Origin: an uncultured Duganella sp.
GTDB taxonomy: Bacteria; Pseudomonadota; Gammaproteobacteria; Burkholderiales; Burkholderiaceae
Direction of reading: 5' to 3'
NCBI GenBank assembly: GCA_946482635.1
Contig: CAMLSG010000015.1
Span: 1-41,146, forward strand
Length of the DNA: 41,146 bases
Under the pieces are notes generated by a model that saw only the letters and a program-made list of their open reading frames with translations, did no database searches and was not told the DNA's origin. The translations under genes were made by a program, and so were the position numbers. Of the stretch, positions 17,901 through 26,227 are shown piece by piece; within the stretch, counting starts at the first letter, position 1; every line of letters begins with the position of its first letter.

Positions 17901-19660
17901 AGGCTGGTCACGTAGTGCTTCTTGCCGTCCGCGGTGCGGATGGTGTGCGCCGATTCGCGCTCGATGGCCACGCCGGCGTTATGCAGCGCCGGCAGGATCG
18001 AGGACAGGGCCGGCACGCCGTCCACCGAGTACAGGCGGATGGTGGTGGCTGCGTTGCCTTCGGATGGCAGTTCGACGCGCACGGCGACGCGCTCGTCCAC
18101 GCCATTGCGCAGGATCTTGTCCAGGTCATGGAAGGCAACGGCCGGCGGCGTTGCAGCCACGTAGTCGACCGGCAGGGTGGAGCACAACTTGCGCAGGCTG
18201 TTGCGCAGCGGCTCTTCGCCGACCTTGTCTGCCAACTCGGAGAACTGGTCATGCCAGCCGTCCAGCACCGTCAGCAGCGGACGCTGGATATCGCTTTCCA
18301 GGTCCAGCGGATAGCGCGCCGCGTGAGCAATCAGGTACAGGCGGGCCAGCGGACCGTCCGACACCAGGGTTTGCGAGCTGACGTGGGTGGCGCCGGAGCT
18401 CTCCTGCAGGGCGCGCGCCAGCGCGTGCGCCACGGAAGCGGAGTAGCGTTCGCGCGGCAGGTAGACCAGTACGTTCAGGTGGCGGGCGTAGACGTCGCGG
18501 CGGGCGAATACCTTGGCACGCGGCTGCTTGTACAGCGACACCACGGCGCCGCAGACTTCGGCCAGCCATTCCGGTTCCGCTTCCAGCGCTTCGGTGCGCG
18601 GCAGGGACTCAAGGATCTCGATGAATTTCTCGGCACGGAAACCGGTTTCGCGCACGCCGGCAATCTTCAGCACTTGCGCGATGCGGCCGCGGGCGAATGG
18701 CAGGCGGGCCAGTGGAGTCAGGTTGGCGGCGCGGGTGAACAGGCCGACGAAGCAATGCTCGCCCAGGATGGCGCCCTTGCCGTCGGTATGGCGCACGCCG
18801 ATGAAGTCCAGCGACTGGTCGCGGTGCAGCGTACCGCCCACGTCGGCCTTGACGATCGACAGCGTGTGGCCGCGCTTGGACAGGGTATCGAAGTCGCCAG
18901 GGATGTTGGCCAGGCAGGTGCCGTAGATCGGGTGCGAGGTGTCCTGCAGCACGCCGATGCGGCTAGGGATGTCGCGCTCCAGTTCGCGTGCGCCCGGCTT
19001 GACCTGATAGTAGGCATAACCGTGCACTTCGAAGCCTTCGTCGCGCGCCCACTGCAGGAAGGCGGCGACTTCCTGCCCTTCTTCTCCGTGGCCGGCGGAG
19101 TCGGTAGCGACGGCGCTGAAGCGCTCCTTCATCGCAGCCAGGTCGCGTTTCACGACGGCGGCGTCGCGCGCCACCATCTCGATGCGGTCGGTCAGTTCTT
19201 TCAGCGCGCCGTCTTCCAGCTTTTCGGACAGCAGGCACAAGACCATGGATTCGAGCTTGTCGCCTTTCTGGCCGACTGCTTCCACGCTGCCGTCGGCGCT
19301 GCGGCGCACCGGCAGCACGGCGTTCAGCACGCCGTTGGAGCCGACGCGCAGCTTGCGCATGGCGATCACGATGGAGTCGACCAGGTATGGCATGTCGTCG
19401 TTGACGATCAGCAGTGCGGTGGCGTGGCCGCCGCGCGCTTCTTCGTATTGGAGCTTGGCGATCTGGCAGCCGGAACCGGTGCGCTTGGCAAGCTGGGTGA
19501 AACCTTCCACAAGGACCGGGGCCAGGCTGCCGGGGGACAGGTCGGCCAGGTCTTCATCGTCCAGGGAGCCGAGCCAGGCTTCGATCAGTTGGGCGATCGG
19601 GCCGCTGGCCTTGACCAGTTCGAGCGTTTGCTTGCGCAACTCTTGTGGCATTTGTTTCAT
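14960..19660 (-). CDS. gdhB: Large NAD-dependent glutamate dehydrogenase (about 180-kDa class)
   Basis: A 1566-aa protein of the giant NAD-specific GDH class (P. aeruginosa GdhB is about 1620 aa). A long N-terminal regulatory region precedes the dehydrogenase core, which carries the substrate-binding block RGGLRWSDRMEDYRTEV followed by KAQMVKNAVIVPAGAKGG (about residues 775-815) and the NAD-binding VGVGDMSGDVFGNGV (about 945-960). It oxidises glutamate to 2-oxoglutarate and ammonia in the cytoplasm. The ATG at 19660 has GGAG about 8 nt upstream; the frame is open further upstream only across repeat copy 2. The gene sits between astB and astE, so GDH would be made together with the pathway that feeds it glutamate. 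In P. aeruginosa the equivalent enzyme is arginine-inducible through ArgR but encoded elsewhere. Confidence 0.95.
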   Translation of the reverse strand: MKQMPQELRKQTLELVKASGPIAQLIEAWLGSLDDEDLADLSPGSLAPVLVEGFTQLAKRTGSGCQIAKLQYEEARGGHATALLIVNDDMPYLVDSIVIAMRKLRVGSNGVLNAVLPVRRSADGSVEAVGQKGDKLESMVLCLLSEKLEDGALKELTDRIEMVARDAAVVKRDLAAMKERFSAVATDSAGHGEEGQEVAAFLQWARDEGFEVHGYAYYQVKPGARELERDIPSRIGVLQDTSHPIYGTCLANIPGDFDTLSKRGHTLSIVKADVGGTLHRDQSLDFIGVRHTDGKGAILGEHCFVGLFTRAANLTPLARLPFARGRIAQVLKIAGVRETGFRAEKFIEILESLPRTEALEAEPEWLAEVCGAVVSLYKQPRAKVFARRDVYARHLNVLVYLPRERYSASVAHALARALQESSGATHVSSQTLVSDGPLARLYLIAHAARYPLDLESDIQRPLLTVLDGWHDQFSELADKVGEEPLRNSLRKLCSTLPVDYVAATPPAVAFHDLDKILRNGVDERVAVRVELPSEGNAATTIRLYSVDGVPALSSILPALHNAGVAIERESAHTIRTADGKKHYVTSLAVDAQSALELSRPGVVQVAEDLFNALFNNEAEDGRLNGLVVEGGLRLREVQLVRAYMSYWRQAGTQFTVRYMAEILRRHPALVKELVDAWKERFDPALPEATRAAAKDKLLAIKGRLSSINHADSEVIFAAMIDLMLATLRTNYFQNAGQGDKIIFKFDTSSLHLVPEPRPFREIYVFSRRFEGVHLRGGPVARGGLRWSDRMEDYRTEVLGLVKAQMVKNAVIVPAGAKGGFVCKQMPKDAPRDVVAAEGEAVYRLFIASLLEMTDNRVLGKIVPPEDTVRYDNDDPYLVVAADKGTATFSDIANSIAVKRGFWLGDAFASGGSNGYDHKKMGITAKGAFEAVKRHFYEMGHDMNTTPFTVVGVGDMSGDVFGNGVLLSNQIKLLAAFDHRHIFLDPNPDTAKSFAERQRMFALPRSSWEDYNKDLISKGGGVFPRTARTIELSPEVRAALDIQETSLTPEELMHRILLAPVDLFYNGGIGTYIKSSSETHAQVKDRANDNIRVSGNELRCKVVAEGGNLGATQAGRIEFALAGGRIFTDAIDNSAGVDCSDHEVNCKMWLDVEVNAGQTTEAARNQLLNDMTMEVERLVLRDNTQQTRLLVREFQAQSEAHVQDGYADLIADLEEEGALSRELEHLPSVAELARRKADGRGLTTPELAVVIANVKNRYKRLLSAMPLTDESWAEKVLRPYFPEQLVATRPPLNHPLSNAILATVLANEVVNRCGPLMIRDLAAANNCSEQDVILAWGQAWSALDLAPVFDTLDADALAVPRNVAMRVDARTRAMLKAVMEGVLGVPKDQLRGAGIAELTKLFDDPATVRKMAADVQSEAATHSGLRTEFVQAWNAVDALEGVAAFVFAALSVKRPAGMDLPGFLAVGMALRSQAGIDTLERGLKLPAVSKSQEHLRSYAQQALRRTQQKLLSQVLARATNGHDAVEAVELVTCTLGLSGYAASADLEQAMLDVWALSEAVNAVGMAA

Positions 19661-19697
19661 CTGCTTCTCCAAATACGTTGTGGGTATCTTCTTTTCC

Positions 19698-19795
19698 AAA
19701 CCGGTAAACCCGGGTACGACCCAAGGGTCGGACCCGCATACGCGGCCGCCGCGTAGCGGGTCTGACCCTTGGGTCAGACCCAGATTTACCGGTTT
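19698..19795. repeat. Stop-codon-abutting palindromic repeat, copy 2 (astB to NAD-GDH)
   Basis: A 98-bp element. Outer inverted repeat AAACCGGTAAA (19698-19708) and TTTACCGGTTT (19785-19795), perfect over 11 bp. Inside, left to right: GGGTACGACCC-AA-GGGTCGGACCC (one mismatch), CGCGGC-C-GCCGCG (19741-19753), and a perfect 11-bp stem GGGTCTGACCC-TT-GGGTCAGACCC (19758-19781). The outer arm includes the last base of the astB TAA. The left end is 38 nt before the NAD-GDH start. Confidence 0.85.
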
Positions 19796-21135
19796 TACAG
19801 ATCGTACAGGCCGGGTAGGCCCAGGATCTGTTCCAGCTCTTTCAATGCGGTGTGCACTTCTACAGCCAATTGCGGATCTGCCAAATCTTTCGGTTCCAGA
19901 TGGTCGCGGTAGTGCTTCTCTACCCACGCGACCAGGCTATGGTACAGCGTTTCGGTCATCACCACACCTTGGTGCATGGCCGCCGCCTCTGCCTCGGTCA
20001 ACGCCACGCGCAAGCGCAGGCAAGCCGGCCCACCGCCGTTGCGCATCGACTGGCGCAGGTCGAAGTGGATCAGCTCATCGACCGGACCGCCGGAAGCAAC
20101 CAGCTTCTCCAGGAAGGCTGCAACAGCAGGGATCTCCTGGCACTCATGCGGCGTGACCAGGGCCATCTTGCCGTCAGGCTTGGACAGCAGCTGCGTGTTG
20201 AACAGATAGGAAGAAACCGCGTCAGCCACCGACACCTCGGCCGTCGGTACGCGGATCGCCACCAGATCGGCGCCCACGCCCTGCATGGCGGCGCGGATCG
20301 CAGCCAGCGCGCCCTGCTCGTCTGCGAAAGCCTGCTCATGGTAGAACAGCACATTGCCATTACCCACCGCGATCACGTCGTTGTGAAACACACCCTGGTC
20401 GATCACCTCAGGATTCTGCTGCACGAACACGCAGCGCGCCGGATCGAGGCCGTGCAGGCGGGCCACGGCCTTCGATGCTTCCAGCGTATGGCGGGCCGGG
20501 AACTTCTTCGGCGCCGGCGCGCTCGGGTCGAACTCCACGCGGCCATATACGAACAGTTCCACGGCCGGATTGCCATGCTGGTCGCAAAGGCGGGTATGGT
20601 TGGCCGCGCCTTCATCACCGAAGGCCGGAGTACCAGGCAGTGCGTCGTGCACGGCGAAGAAGCGCTCGTCCTTGAAGATGGCGCGCAGGGCGCGGGCCGA
20701 CTGCACGTGCTCGAACGCGCGGTGCAGCTTGTTGTTCAGGTTTGCAGCGGTGAAGTGCACGCGGCCATCGCGCGTGTCGGCCGACGGGCTGACGGTGGCA
20801 GCATTGGCAGTCCACATCGGCGAAGCCGAGTAGGCGCACGCCAGCACCACCGGCGAATCGTTGTACGCCTCCGCGATCACTTCGGCGTCGGTGCCGGCGT
20901 AGCCCAGGCTGCGCAGCAGGCGGAAATTCGGACGGTCCTGCGGCGGCAGCAGCGCCTGCGCGAAACCGCGCTTGGCCAGCTCGCGCATTTTCGCCAGGCC
21001 CTGCAGGGCGGCCTGCTTCGGATTGGACGCGCTCTTGACGTTGTTGAACGAGGCGACGTTACCGAACGACAGGCCGGCGTAGTTGTGCGACGGGCCAACC
21101 AGGCCGTCGAAATTGTATTCGCGTGCAATAGGCAT
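19795..21135 (-). CDS. astB: N-succinylarginine dihydrolase
   Basis: A 446-aa member of the AstB family (amidinotransferase-like fold). It hydrolyses N2-succinylarginine to N2-succinylornithine, two ammonia and CO2. The N-terminus [16 protein letters not shown] is characteristic. The Cys-His-Glu triad of the family is visible: Glu in GDEGAANH (about 176), His in GVFHNDV (about 251) and Cys in [11 protein letters not shown] (about 372). Two ATGs are possible: the one at 21141 abuts GAGG with no spacer, while the one at 21135 has it 6 nt upstream, so 21135 is preferred. The astD stop is just upstream, implying coupled translation. Confidence 0.95.
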   Translation of the reverse strand: MPIAREYNFDGLVGPSHNYAGLSFGNVASFNNVKSASNPKQAALQGLAKMRELAKRGFAQALLPPQDRPNFRLLRSLGYAGTDAEVIAEAYNDSPVVLACAYSASPMWTANAATVSPSADTRDGRVHFTAANLNNKLHRAFEHVQSARALRAIFKDERFFAVHDALPGTPAFGDEGAANHTRLCDQHGNPAVELFVYGRVEFDPSAPAPKKFPARHTLEASKAVARLHGLDPARCVFVQQNPEVIDQGVFHNDVIAVGNGNVLFYHEQAFADEQGALAAIRAAMQGVGADLVAIRVPTAEVSVADAVSSYLFNTQLLSKPDGKMALVTPHECQEIPAVAAFLEKLVASGGPVDELIHFDLRQSMRNGGGPACLRLRVALTEAEAAAMHQGVVMTETLYHSLVAWVEKHYRDHLEPKDLADPQLAVEVHTALKELEQILGLPGLYDL

Positions 21136-21143
21136 GGCCATCC

Positions 21144-22613
21144 TCAGAAGTTCATGCCAGGCGACAGCTTGGCAGGCATTTCAAGGGCGCCGTTCTCGAT
21201 CGAAGCGACCGGGTAGGCGCAGTAGTCCGCTGCATAGTATGCGCTAGGACGGTGGTTGCCGGACTTGCCGACGCCGCCGAACGGTGCCGAGCTGGCCGCG
21301 CCGGTGGTCGGGCGGTTCCAGTTCACGATGCCGGCGCGGGCGCGGACCTGGAACTTCTGCCACAGCGATTCGTCGGTCGACAGCAGGGCAGCAGCCAGGC
21401 CGTAACCGGTGTTGTTGGCGGCGCGGATGGCGGCGTCGAAATCGTCGACGCGGATGATCTGGGCCAGTGGGCCGAACCACTCTTCGTCAGGAATGCCTTG
21501 CGCGTCAGTGGTGTCCACGATGCCGGCGGAAACGAAGCCGGTGCCCGGTTCCAGCTGGCGCATTTCCAGCAGCATCTTGCCGCCCTTGGCCACCATGTCG
21601 GCCTGCGCCTGCACCAGCTTTTCGGCCACCGCGGCGGAAACCACAGGCCCCATGAACGGCGCCGGTTCGGCAGCCGGAGCGCCTACGCCCAGCTTCGACG
21701 CCACTTCCACGAAACGCTTGACGAAGGCATCGCCCTGCTCGCCCTTCTGCACGATCACGCGGCGCGCGCAGGTGCAGCGCTGGCCGGCGGAGATGAAGGA
21801 AGACGAAATCGCCATGAACACAGCCGCGTCAATATCGGTCGGGTTCCACACGATCAGTGGATTGTTGCCGCCCATTTCCAGCGCCAGCAGCTTGCCCGGC
21901 TGGCCGCCGAACTGCTTGTGCAGCGCCGCGCCGGTCTGGCTGGAGCCGGTGAACAGCACGCCGTCGATTTCGGCATTCTGGCCGAGCGCGATGCCGGTTT
22001 CGCGGCCGCCGTTGACCAGGTTGATTACGCCCGCAGGCACGCCAGCCTTTTCCCACAGCGCCACGGTCTTGATGGCGGTGCGCGGTGCGTACTCGCTCGG
22101 CTTGAACACCACGGTGTTACCGGCGATCAGCGCAGGCACGATGTGGCCGTTCGGCAGGTGGCCAGGGAAGTTGTAAGGGCCGAACACGCCGAACACGCCG
22201 TGCGGACGATGGCGCAGCACGGCCTCTCCGTCGGCAACCTTGTTGCGGGACTCGCCCGTGCGGTTGCCGTAAGAGGTGATCGAAATGTCCACCTTGTTGG
22301 CCATGGTGGTCACTTCGGTGCGCGCTTCCCACAGCGGCTTGCCGACTTCTTCGGAAATGGTCTGCGCCAGGTCTTCCGCGTTTTCCTTCAGCAGGTCGCG
22401 GAATTTGGTGACGATGGCGATGCGCTCTTCCAGCGGGCGGTAGGCCCAGGCTTCAAAGGCGGCGCGCGCAGCATGCGCAGCTTCCGCCACGTCATCGGCA
22501 GTGGATTCCTGCGACGAGTAGATATGCTTGCCGGTGGCCGGGTTGGTGGTCACGATGGTCTCGCCGTGGCCAGCTTTCCATTGGCCGTTGATGAAATTGC
22601 TCAGTTCAGACAT
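21144..22613 (-). CDS. astD: N-succinylglutamate 5-semialdehyde dehydrogenase
   Basis: A 489-aa NAD-dependent aldehyde dehydrogenase. The catalytic Cys280 is in [12 protein letters not shown] and the general base Glu246 in [11 protein letters not shown], close to the positions in E. coli AstD. It oxidises N-succinylglutamate semialdehyde to N-succinylglutamate in the cytoplasm. Its identity as AstD rather than a general ALDH rests on length, the [14 protein letters not shown] block and its place between aruG and astB. The start codon at 22613 lies inside the end of aruG (8-nt overlap), a sign of translational coupling. Confidence 0.96.
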   Translation of the reverse strand: MSELSNFINGQWKAGHGETIVTTNPATGKHIYSSQESTADDVAEAAHAARAAFEAWAYRPLEERIAIVTKFRDLLKENAEDLAQTISEEVGKPLWEARTEVTTMANKVDISITSYGNRTGESRNKVADGEAVLRHRPHGVFGVFGPYNFPGHLPNGHIVPALIAGNTVVFKPSEYAPRTAIKTVALWEKAGVPAGVINLVNGGRETGIALGQNAEIDGVLFTGSSQTGAALHKQFGGQPGKLLALEMGGNNPLIVWNPTDIDAAVFMAISSSFISAGQRCTCARRVIVQKGEQGDAFVKRFVEVASKLGVGAPAAEPAPFMGPVVSAAVAEKLVQAQADMVAKGGKMLLEMRQLEPGTGFVSAGIVDTTDAQGIPDEEWFGPLAQIIRVDDFDAAIRAANNTGYGLAAALLSTDESLWQKFQVRARAGIVNWNRPTTGAASSAPFGGVGKSGNHRPSAYYAADYCAYPVASIENGALEMPAKLSPGMNF

Positions 22614-23658
22614 TCTGGTTCTTCCTCACGTTGAGAGACAGGGTGCGCACGGTGTCGCCGGCGTGGCAATGCAGCAGCGCTTGTTCTTCGGACGACAGGT
22701 CAATGCCGCCGTCGGATGGATTGGCGTCGGTCAGGATCATGCGGAAGTCCTGCATGACGGTGTTCGACACCAGGTAGGGTTCGGTGGTGTGCAGCGCGCA
22801 GGCATGCGCGGTATCGGTATCGCGCGTGACGGATGCCAGTTCGCTGTCGCGCATGGCGCGCAATTCGGAAACGCGGGCTTGCAGCACCGGGCCGGCGTCG
22901 AAGATGTCGACATAGCCTTCGTAGTGCAGGCCTTCCTGCTCCAGCAGGCGGCGCGCAGGCGCGGTAGCCTGGTGCACCTTGCCGATCGCTTCCTGCGCAT
23001 CTTTCGGCAGGTAGTCGACGTACAGCGGCTGGCGCGGCATCAGTTCGGCGATGAAGGACTTCTTGCCCAGCGCGGTCAGGTCGTCCACATGGTGGAAGTC
23101 CATCTTGAAGAAGTAGCGGCCCAAGCCTTCGTAGAACGGAGAGCTGCCGTCTTCCGCCTGGTAGCCGCGCATCTCGGCGATGATCTTCTGCTCGAACAGG
23201 TGCGGGAACTGGGCGATGAACAGGAAACGGCTCTTGGACAGCAGCTTGCCGTTATTGCCCTGGCGGTAGTCCGGGTGCAGGAACAGGGAGCACAGCTCGG
23301 AGCAGCCGGTCAGGTCGTTCGACAGGTACAGAGTGTCCATGCGGGTGAACACGTTCAGCTCGCGGCTGGAGTGCACCAAGGTGCCGATACGGTAGTTGTA
23401 GAAAGGCTCGGTCAGGCCGACCGCGCCCTTGATGGCGCACACGCCGGCCAGGCGGCCGGTGGCGGTGTCTTCCATCACGAACATGTAGTCGCGTTCTTCG
23501 GGCGGAATGGTTTCGGCGAAGGACGCCACCGCCACGGCGACGCGGTCGCCCATCATCTTCATGTCCGGCTTGAGCGTGGTCATGCCGGTGCCGACCTGGC
23601 TGGCCAGGTTGAACAATCCGTCCAGGTCACTCGCTTTAATGGCGCGTACAACTAGCAT
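22606..23658 (-). CDS. aruG: Arginine N-succinyltransferase, beta-type subunit
   Basis: A 350-aa AstA-family protein, a GNAT-like acyltransferase. It opens LVVRAIKASDLDGLFNLASQVG and carries the family block NGKLLSKSRFLFIAQFPHLF and a GPVLQAR segment near the C-terminus. In Pseudomonas, AruF and AruG form a heteromer that succinylates arginine and ornithine with succinyl-CoA, the committed step. The gene follows aruF by 14 nt and overlaps astD by 8 nt. An in-frame extension upstream would overlap aruF and is rejected in favour of the ATG at 23658. Assignment as the AruG-like copy rests on gene order as well as sequence. Confidence 0.93.
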   Translation of the reverse strand: MLVVRAIKASDLDGLFNLASQVGTGMTTLKPDMKMMGDRVAVAVASFAETIPPEERDYMFVMEDTATGRLAGVCAIKGAVGLTEPFYNYRIGTLVHSSRELNVFTRMDTLYLSNDLTGCSELCSLFLHPDYRQGNNGKLLSKSRFLFIAQFPHLFEQKIIAEMRGYQAEDGSSPFYEGLGRYFFKMDFHHVDDLTALGKKSFIAELMPRQPLYVDYLPKDAQEAIGKVHQATAPARRLLEQEGLHYEGYVDIFDAGPVLQARVSELRAMRDSELASVTRDTDTAHACALHTTEPYLVSNTVMQDFRMILTDANPSDGGIDLSSEEQALLHCHAGDTVRTLSLNVRKNQNV

Positions 23659-23672
23659 AGGTTTTCTCGTTA

Positions 23673-24704
23673 TTAAATGCGGACGCAGGTCACGGTGTCG
23701 CCTTCTTCCACGCGCAGGATGTCCTGGGCGTTCTTCGACAGGCAAACGGTATCGGTATTTTCCAGCGGCGCGCAGTTGATGGTCACCGCGCGGAAGCGCT
23801 GGTCAGGGCCGGTGGACACGGCGTAAGTCGCCACCGCGTCGCTGGCTTGCGTGCCTTCGGCGCTGGCCACGCGGCGCGGCAGCGAGGTGGTGAAGGTACG
23901 CAGCGCATGCTTGTGCGCCTGCAGGATCGGGCCGCCGTCAAAGATGTCGATGTACTCGTCGGCTTCGAAACCTTCGGAGGTCAGCAAATTGAACGCCAGT
24001 TCGCCGCTCGGGTGGATCTGGCCCATCACGGCTTGCGCATCGCCCGGCAGCAGCGGCACGTAGACCGGGTAGTGCGGCATCAGTTCCACGATCAGGGTGC
24101 GGTTGCGGGCGCCACCGATCACGCGTTCGGCATCCAGGAAGTCCATCTTGAAGAACTTGCGGCCCAGCGCATCCCAGAACGGCGAGCCGCCTTTTTCATC
24201 GGTCAGTCCGGCCAGCGGCACGAAGAAGCGGTCGCCGAAGCGGTGCGGCGCCTGCACCGCGTACAGCAGGCGGGAGCGCGACAGCAGGGCCGCTTCCGGA
24301 CGCTGCGCCACGCTGGCGTCGACGTAGAAGCCGGACAGTTGCGAGTAGGCGGTCAGCTCGGAGCACAGCGTCAGCGCGTGCACGCTGTGGCTGATGTTCA
24401 GGTCGCGCGAGACTTGCTGGATAACGTCGTTGCGGAAGGAGAAGTAGGTGCCGTTCGAACCAGCGGAGGCGTGGATGGCGGCGGTGCCGACGATTTTCCT
24501 GTCGGCCAGGGACTCCATCACGAACATGTACGACTCTTCGCTCGGGATGTCGACATGGGCGGAGAAGGAAGCGATGGAACGCTCGACTGCCTGTTCGATC
24601 TTTTCGCGCGTCTTAGGCAGGGTATGGACACCCGGCATGCTGACCGCGGCCAGTGATTCGAGGGCGGCGATGTCGGCGGTTTCTACCGGACGGACTACGT
24701 ACAT
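23673..24704 (-). CDS. aruF: Arginine/ornithine N-succinyltransferase, alpha-type subunit
   Basis: A 343-aa AstA-family protein, clearly paralogous to the next gene: both start with a VVRP/VVRA strand, share the LLSRSRLLYAVQAPHRF block, and have a GPILQAH segment near the end. With AruG it should form the succinyltransferase that commits arginine to the AST pathway. The ATG at 24704 has AGGAG about 7 nt upstream. It is preceded by repeat copy 3, which separates it from astC, so it heads the block aruF-aruG-astD-astB in which genes are overlapping or nearly so. Confidence 0.93.
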   Translation of the reverse strand: MYVVRPVETADIAALESLAAVSMPGVHTLPKTREKIEQAVERSIASFSAHVDIPSEESYMFVMESLADRKIVGTAAIHASAGSNGTYFSFRNDVIQQVSRDLNISHSVHALTLCSELTAYSQLSGFYVDASVAQRPEAALLSRSRLLYAVQAPHRFGDRFFVPLAGLTDEKGGSPFWDALGRKFFKMDFLDAERVIGGARNRTLIVELMPHYPVYVPLLPGDAQAVMGQIHPSGELAFNLLTSEGFEADEYIDIFDGGPILQAHKHALRTFTTSLPRRVASAEGTQASDAVATYAVSTGPDQRFRAVTINCAPLENTDTVCLSKNAQDILRVEEGDTVTCVRI

Positions 24705-24738
24705 GGGGTGCTCCTCTTTATTCTTCTCTAAAACACTA

Positions 24739-24840
24739 AAACCGGTAAACCAGTGTCAGACCCGCAGGGTCCGACACCGAGCCCGCGGCGGCCGCAGACT
24801 GGGGTCTGACCCTGCGGGTCGGACCCCGCTTTACCGGTTT
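24739..24840. repeat. Stop-codon-abutting palindromic repeat, copy 3 (astC to aruF)
   Basis: A 102-bp element. Outer inverted repeat AAACCGGTAAA (24739-24749) and TTTACCGGTTT (24830-24840), perfect over 11 bp. Inside are GTGTCAGACCC-GCA-GGGTCCGACAC (24753-24777; one mismatch, a G-U wobble in minus-strand RNA), a GCGGCCGC core, and GGGGTCTGACCC-TGC-GGGTCGGACCCC (one G-U wobble). The left part is nearly identical to copy 1. The outer arm includes the last base of the astC TGA. The left end is 35 nt before the aruF start. Confidence 0.85.
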
Positions 24841-26084
24841 CAGGCGGCCTTGGTCAGCTCGGCAATCGCCAGGCGGATGATGCGGTCGGCTTCATCGATC
24901 TGCGCATCCGACACCACCAGCGCCGGGGCCAGACGCACCACGTCGGTACCAGCGATCAGGATCATCAGGCCCTGTGCTTCAGCAGCGCGCTGGATATCCT
25001 TGGAACGGCCCTTGAACGGCTCGGCCACAACCAGGCCCAGCAGCAGGCCGGCGCCGCGCACGGCGGAGAACACCTGAGGGAAATCGCGCACCAGGCCTTC
25101 CAGCTTGCCGATCAGCTTTTCGGAAGCCTCTTTCACGCGAGCCAGGAAAGCCGGCTGGTTGATGGTTTCCAGCACGGTCAGCGCCACGGTAGCAGCCAGC
25201 GGGTTGCCGCCGTAGGTGGTGCCGTGGGTGCCCACTGCCAGGTGCTTGGCCAGCTCGTCGGTGGTCAGCATGGCGCCGATCGGGTAGCCGTTGCCCAGCG
25301 CCTTGGCCGAGGTCAGGATGTCCGGGGTCACGCCGTAGCCCTGGTAAGCGAACAGCGAACCGGTACGGCCCATGCCGCACTGCACTTCGTCGAAGATCAG
25401 CACGGCGTTGTGCTTGTCGCACAGCTCGCGCAGGGTCTTCAGGTATTCAGGATTGCCCGGCATCACGCCGCCTTCGCCCTGCACCGGCTCAACGATCACG
25501 GCGCAGACGTCGTCGCCGATGGCAGCTTTGGCCGCTTCGATATCGTTGTAAGGGATGTGGTCGATCGATGGCGGCAGCGGCTCGAAGCCTTCGGTGTACT
25601 TGGCCTGGCCGCCGACGGACACGGTAAACAGGGTACGGCCGTGGAAGGAGTTCAGGCAGGACACGATGCGCGGCTTCTTGTCGCCGAACTTGGCATGGGC
25701 GACTTTACGGGCCAGCTTCAGGGCCGCTTCGTTGGCTTCCGCGCCGGAGTTGCAGAAGAAGGCGCGGTCGGCGAAGGTGGCTTCCGTCAAGGCCAGGGCC
25801 AGGCGCAGCACCGGCTCATTGGTGTAGCCATTGCCCAGGTGCCACAGGGTATTGGCTTGCTTGGTCAGGGCTTCCACCACGACCGGGTTGCAGTGGCCCA
25901 GGGATGCGACGGCGATGCCGGAGGTGAAATCCAGGTAATGCTTGCCGTTCTGGTCCCACAGGTCCAGGCCCGCTGCTCGCACTGGCACCATCTGGGCAGG
26001 TGCGTAGGTCGGGACGATTACCTCGTCGAAAGTAGCGCGGGTTACAGGGCGGGTGGTAACAGTCGAGTCAAGCTTGGCGTTCAT
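24840..26084 (-). CDS. astC: Succinylornithine/acetylornithine aminotransferase
   Basis: A 414-aa class III PLP aminotransferase. The PLP lysine is Lys261 in TSAKALGNGYPIGAM, with FDEVQCGMGRTG (231-242) before it and the CNSGAEANEAALK phosphate-site block (111-123). In the AST pathway it transfers the amino group of N-succinylornithine to 2-oxoglutarate; relatives also act on acetylornithine, so ArgD activity is possible. The ATG at 26084 has GGGGA a few bases upstream. It is the first catabolic gene after the regulator and has its own promoter and ArgR-type site. Calling it AstC rather than ArgD rests on context. Confidence 0.94.
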   Translation of the reverse strand: MNAKLDSTVTTRPVTRATFDEVIVPTYAPAQMVPVRAAGLDLWDQNGKHYLDFTSGIAVASLGHCNPVVVEALTKQANTLWHLGNGYTNEPVLRLALALTEATFADRAFFCNSGAEANEAALKLARKVAHAKFGDKKPRIVSCLNSFHGRTLFTVSVGGQAKYTEGFEPLPPSIDHIPYNDIEAAKAAIGDDVCAVIVEPVQGEGGVMPGNPEYLKTLRELCDKHNAVLIFDEVQCGMGRTGSLFAYQGYGVTPDILTSAKALGNGYPIGAMLTTDELAKHLAVGTHGTTYGGNPLAATVALTVLETINQPAFLARVKEASEKLIGKLEGLVRDFPQVFSAVRGAGLLLGLVVAEPFKGRSKDIQRAAEAQGLMILIAGTDVVRLAPALVVSDAQIDEADRIIRLAIAELTKAA

Positions 26085-26116
26085 AGCAAATCCCCATCAA
26101 TGGTAAGGTGTACTGC

Positions 26117-26122
26117 ATTGTA
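26117..26122 (-). promoter_or_regulatory. Predicted -10 box of the AST operon
   Basis: TACAAT on the minus strand, about 33 nt before the astC start. The sequence 17 nt upstream (AAGAGT) is nothing like a -35 box, as expected for an activator-dependent promoter. The ArgR-type site lies exactly over that -35 region. Confidence 0.5.
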
Positions 26123-26138
26123 AAAGCGGGGATGCTAA

Positions 26139-26180
26139 AACTCTTTTGAATCTGCGACAAGGATTTTCAAAATTGTCCAA
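26139..26180 (-). promoter_or_regulatory. Candidate ArgR operator upstream of astC
   Basis: On the minus strand, TGTCGC (26159-26154) is followed after exactly 8 nt by AA (26145-26144). This fits the half-site TGTCGC-N8-AA that I recall for the AraC-type ArgR of Pseudomonas aeruginosa. The preceding 21 nt (26160-26180) would be the directly repeated second half-site; it keeps the AA at the right place but its hexamer (TTGGAC) is poor. The strong half overlaps the -35 region of the astC promoter, the expected place for an activator. Confidence 0.55.
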
Positions 26181-26186
26181 AACCCG

Positions 26187-26227
26187 AAACCCGGTAAACC
26201 TGGGTCAGACACAGGTTTACCGGGTTT
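26187..26227 (-). terminator. Short repeat-family hairpin, copy 4 (argR to astC), possible terminator
   Basis: A perfect 16-bp inverted repeat (26187-26202 with 26212-26227), reading AAACCCGGTAAACCTG in the left arm, with a 9-nt loop that contains GGTCAGAC. The last base of the argR TAA is again the first base of the element. It looks like the outer arms of copies 1-3 closed directly on each other. On the minus strand it is followed by two short T runs (GGGTTTCGGGTTTT), so it may partly terminate argR transcription before astC. Confidence 0.7.

Noticed and set aside
14702..19756. A 1684-codon open frame on the plus strand opposite the NAD-GDH and astE genes
   Set aside because: It mirrors the codon structure of the GDH gene, is full of His/Gln/Arg/Val typical of antisense frames in GC-rich genes, has no recognisable domain and no ribosome-binding site, whereas the minus strand has clear GDH motifs.
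19661..19927. Upstream extension of the NAD-GDH frame through repeat copy 2 into astB
   Set aside because: It would translate the palindromic repeat and overlap astB out of frame. The ATG at 19660 has a good ribosome-binding site and matches the family N-terminus.
19795..21141. ATG at 21141 as the astB start
   Set aside because: The GAGG ribosome-binding site touches that ATG with no spacer; the ATG at 21135 has 6-nt spacing and fits the family N-terminus.
14892..26227. CRISPR array as explanation for the repeats
   Set aside because: Only four copies lie kilobases apart between genes, differ in length and are internally palindromic; there are no regular spacers and no cas genes.
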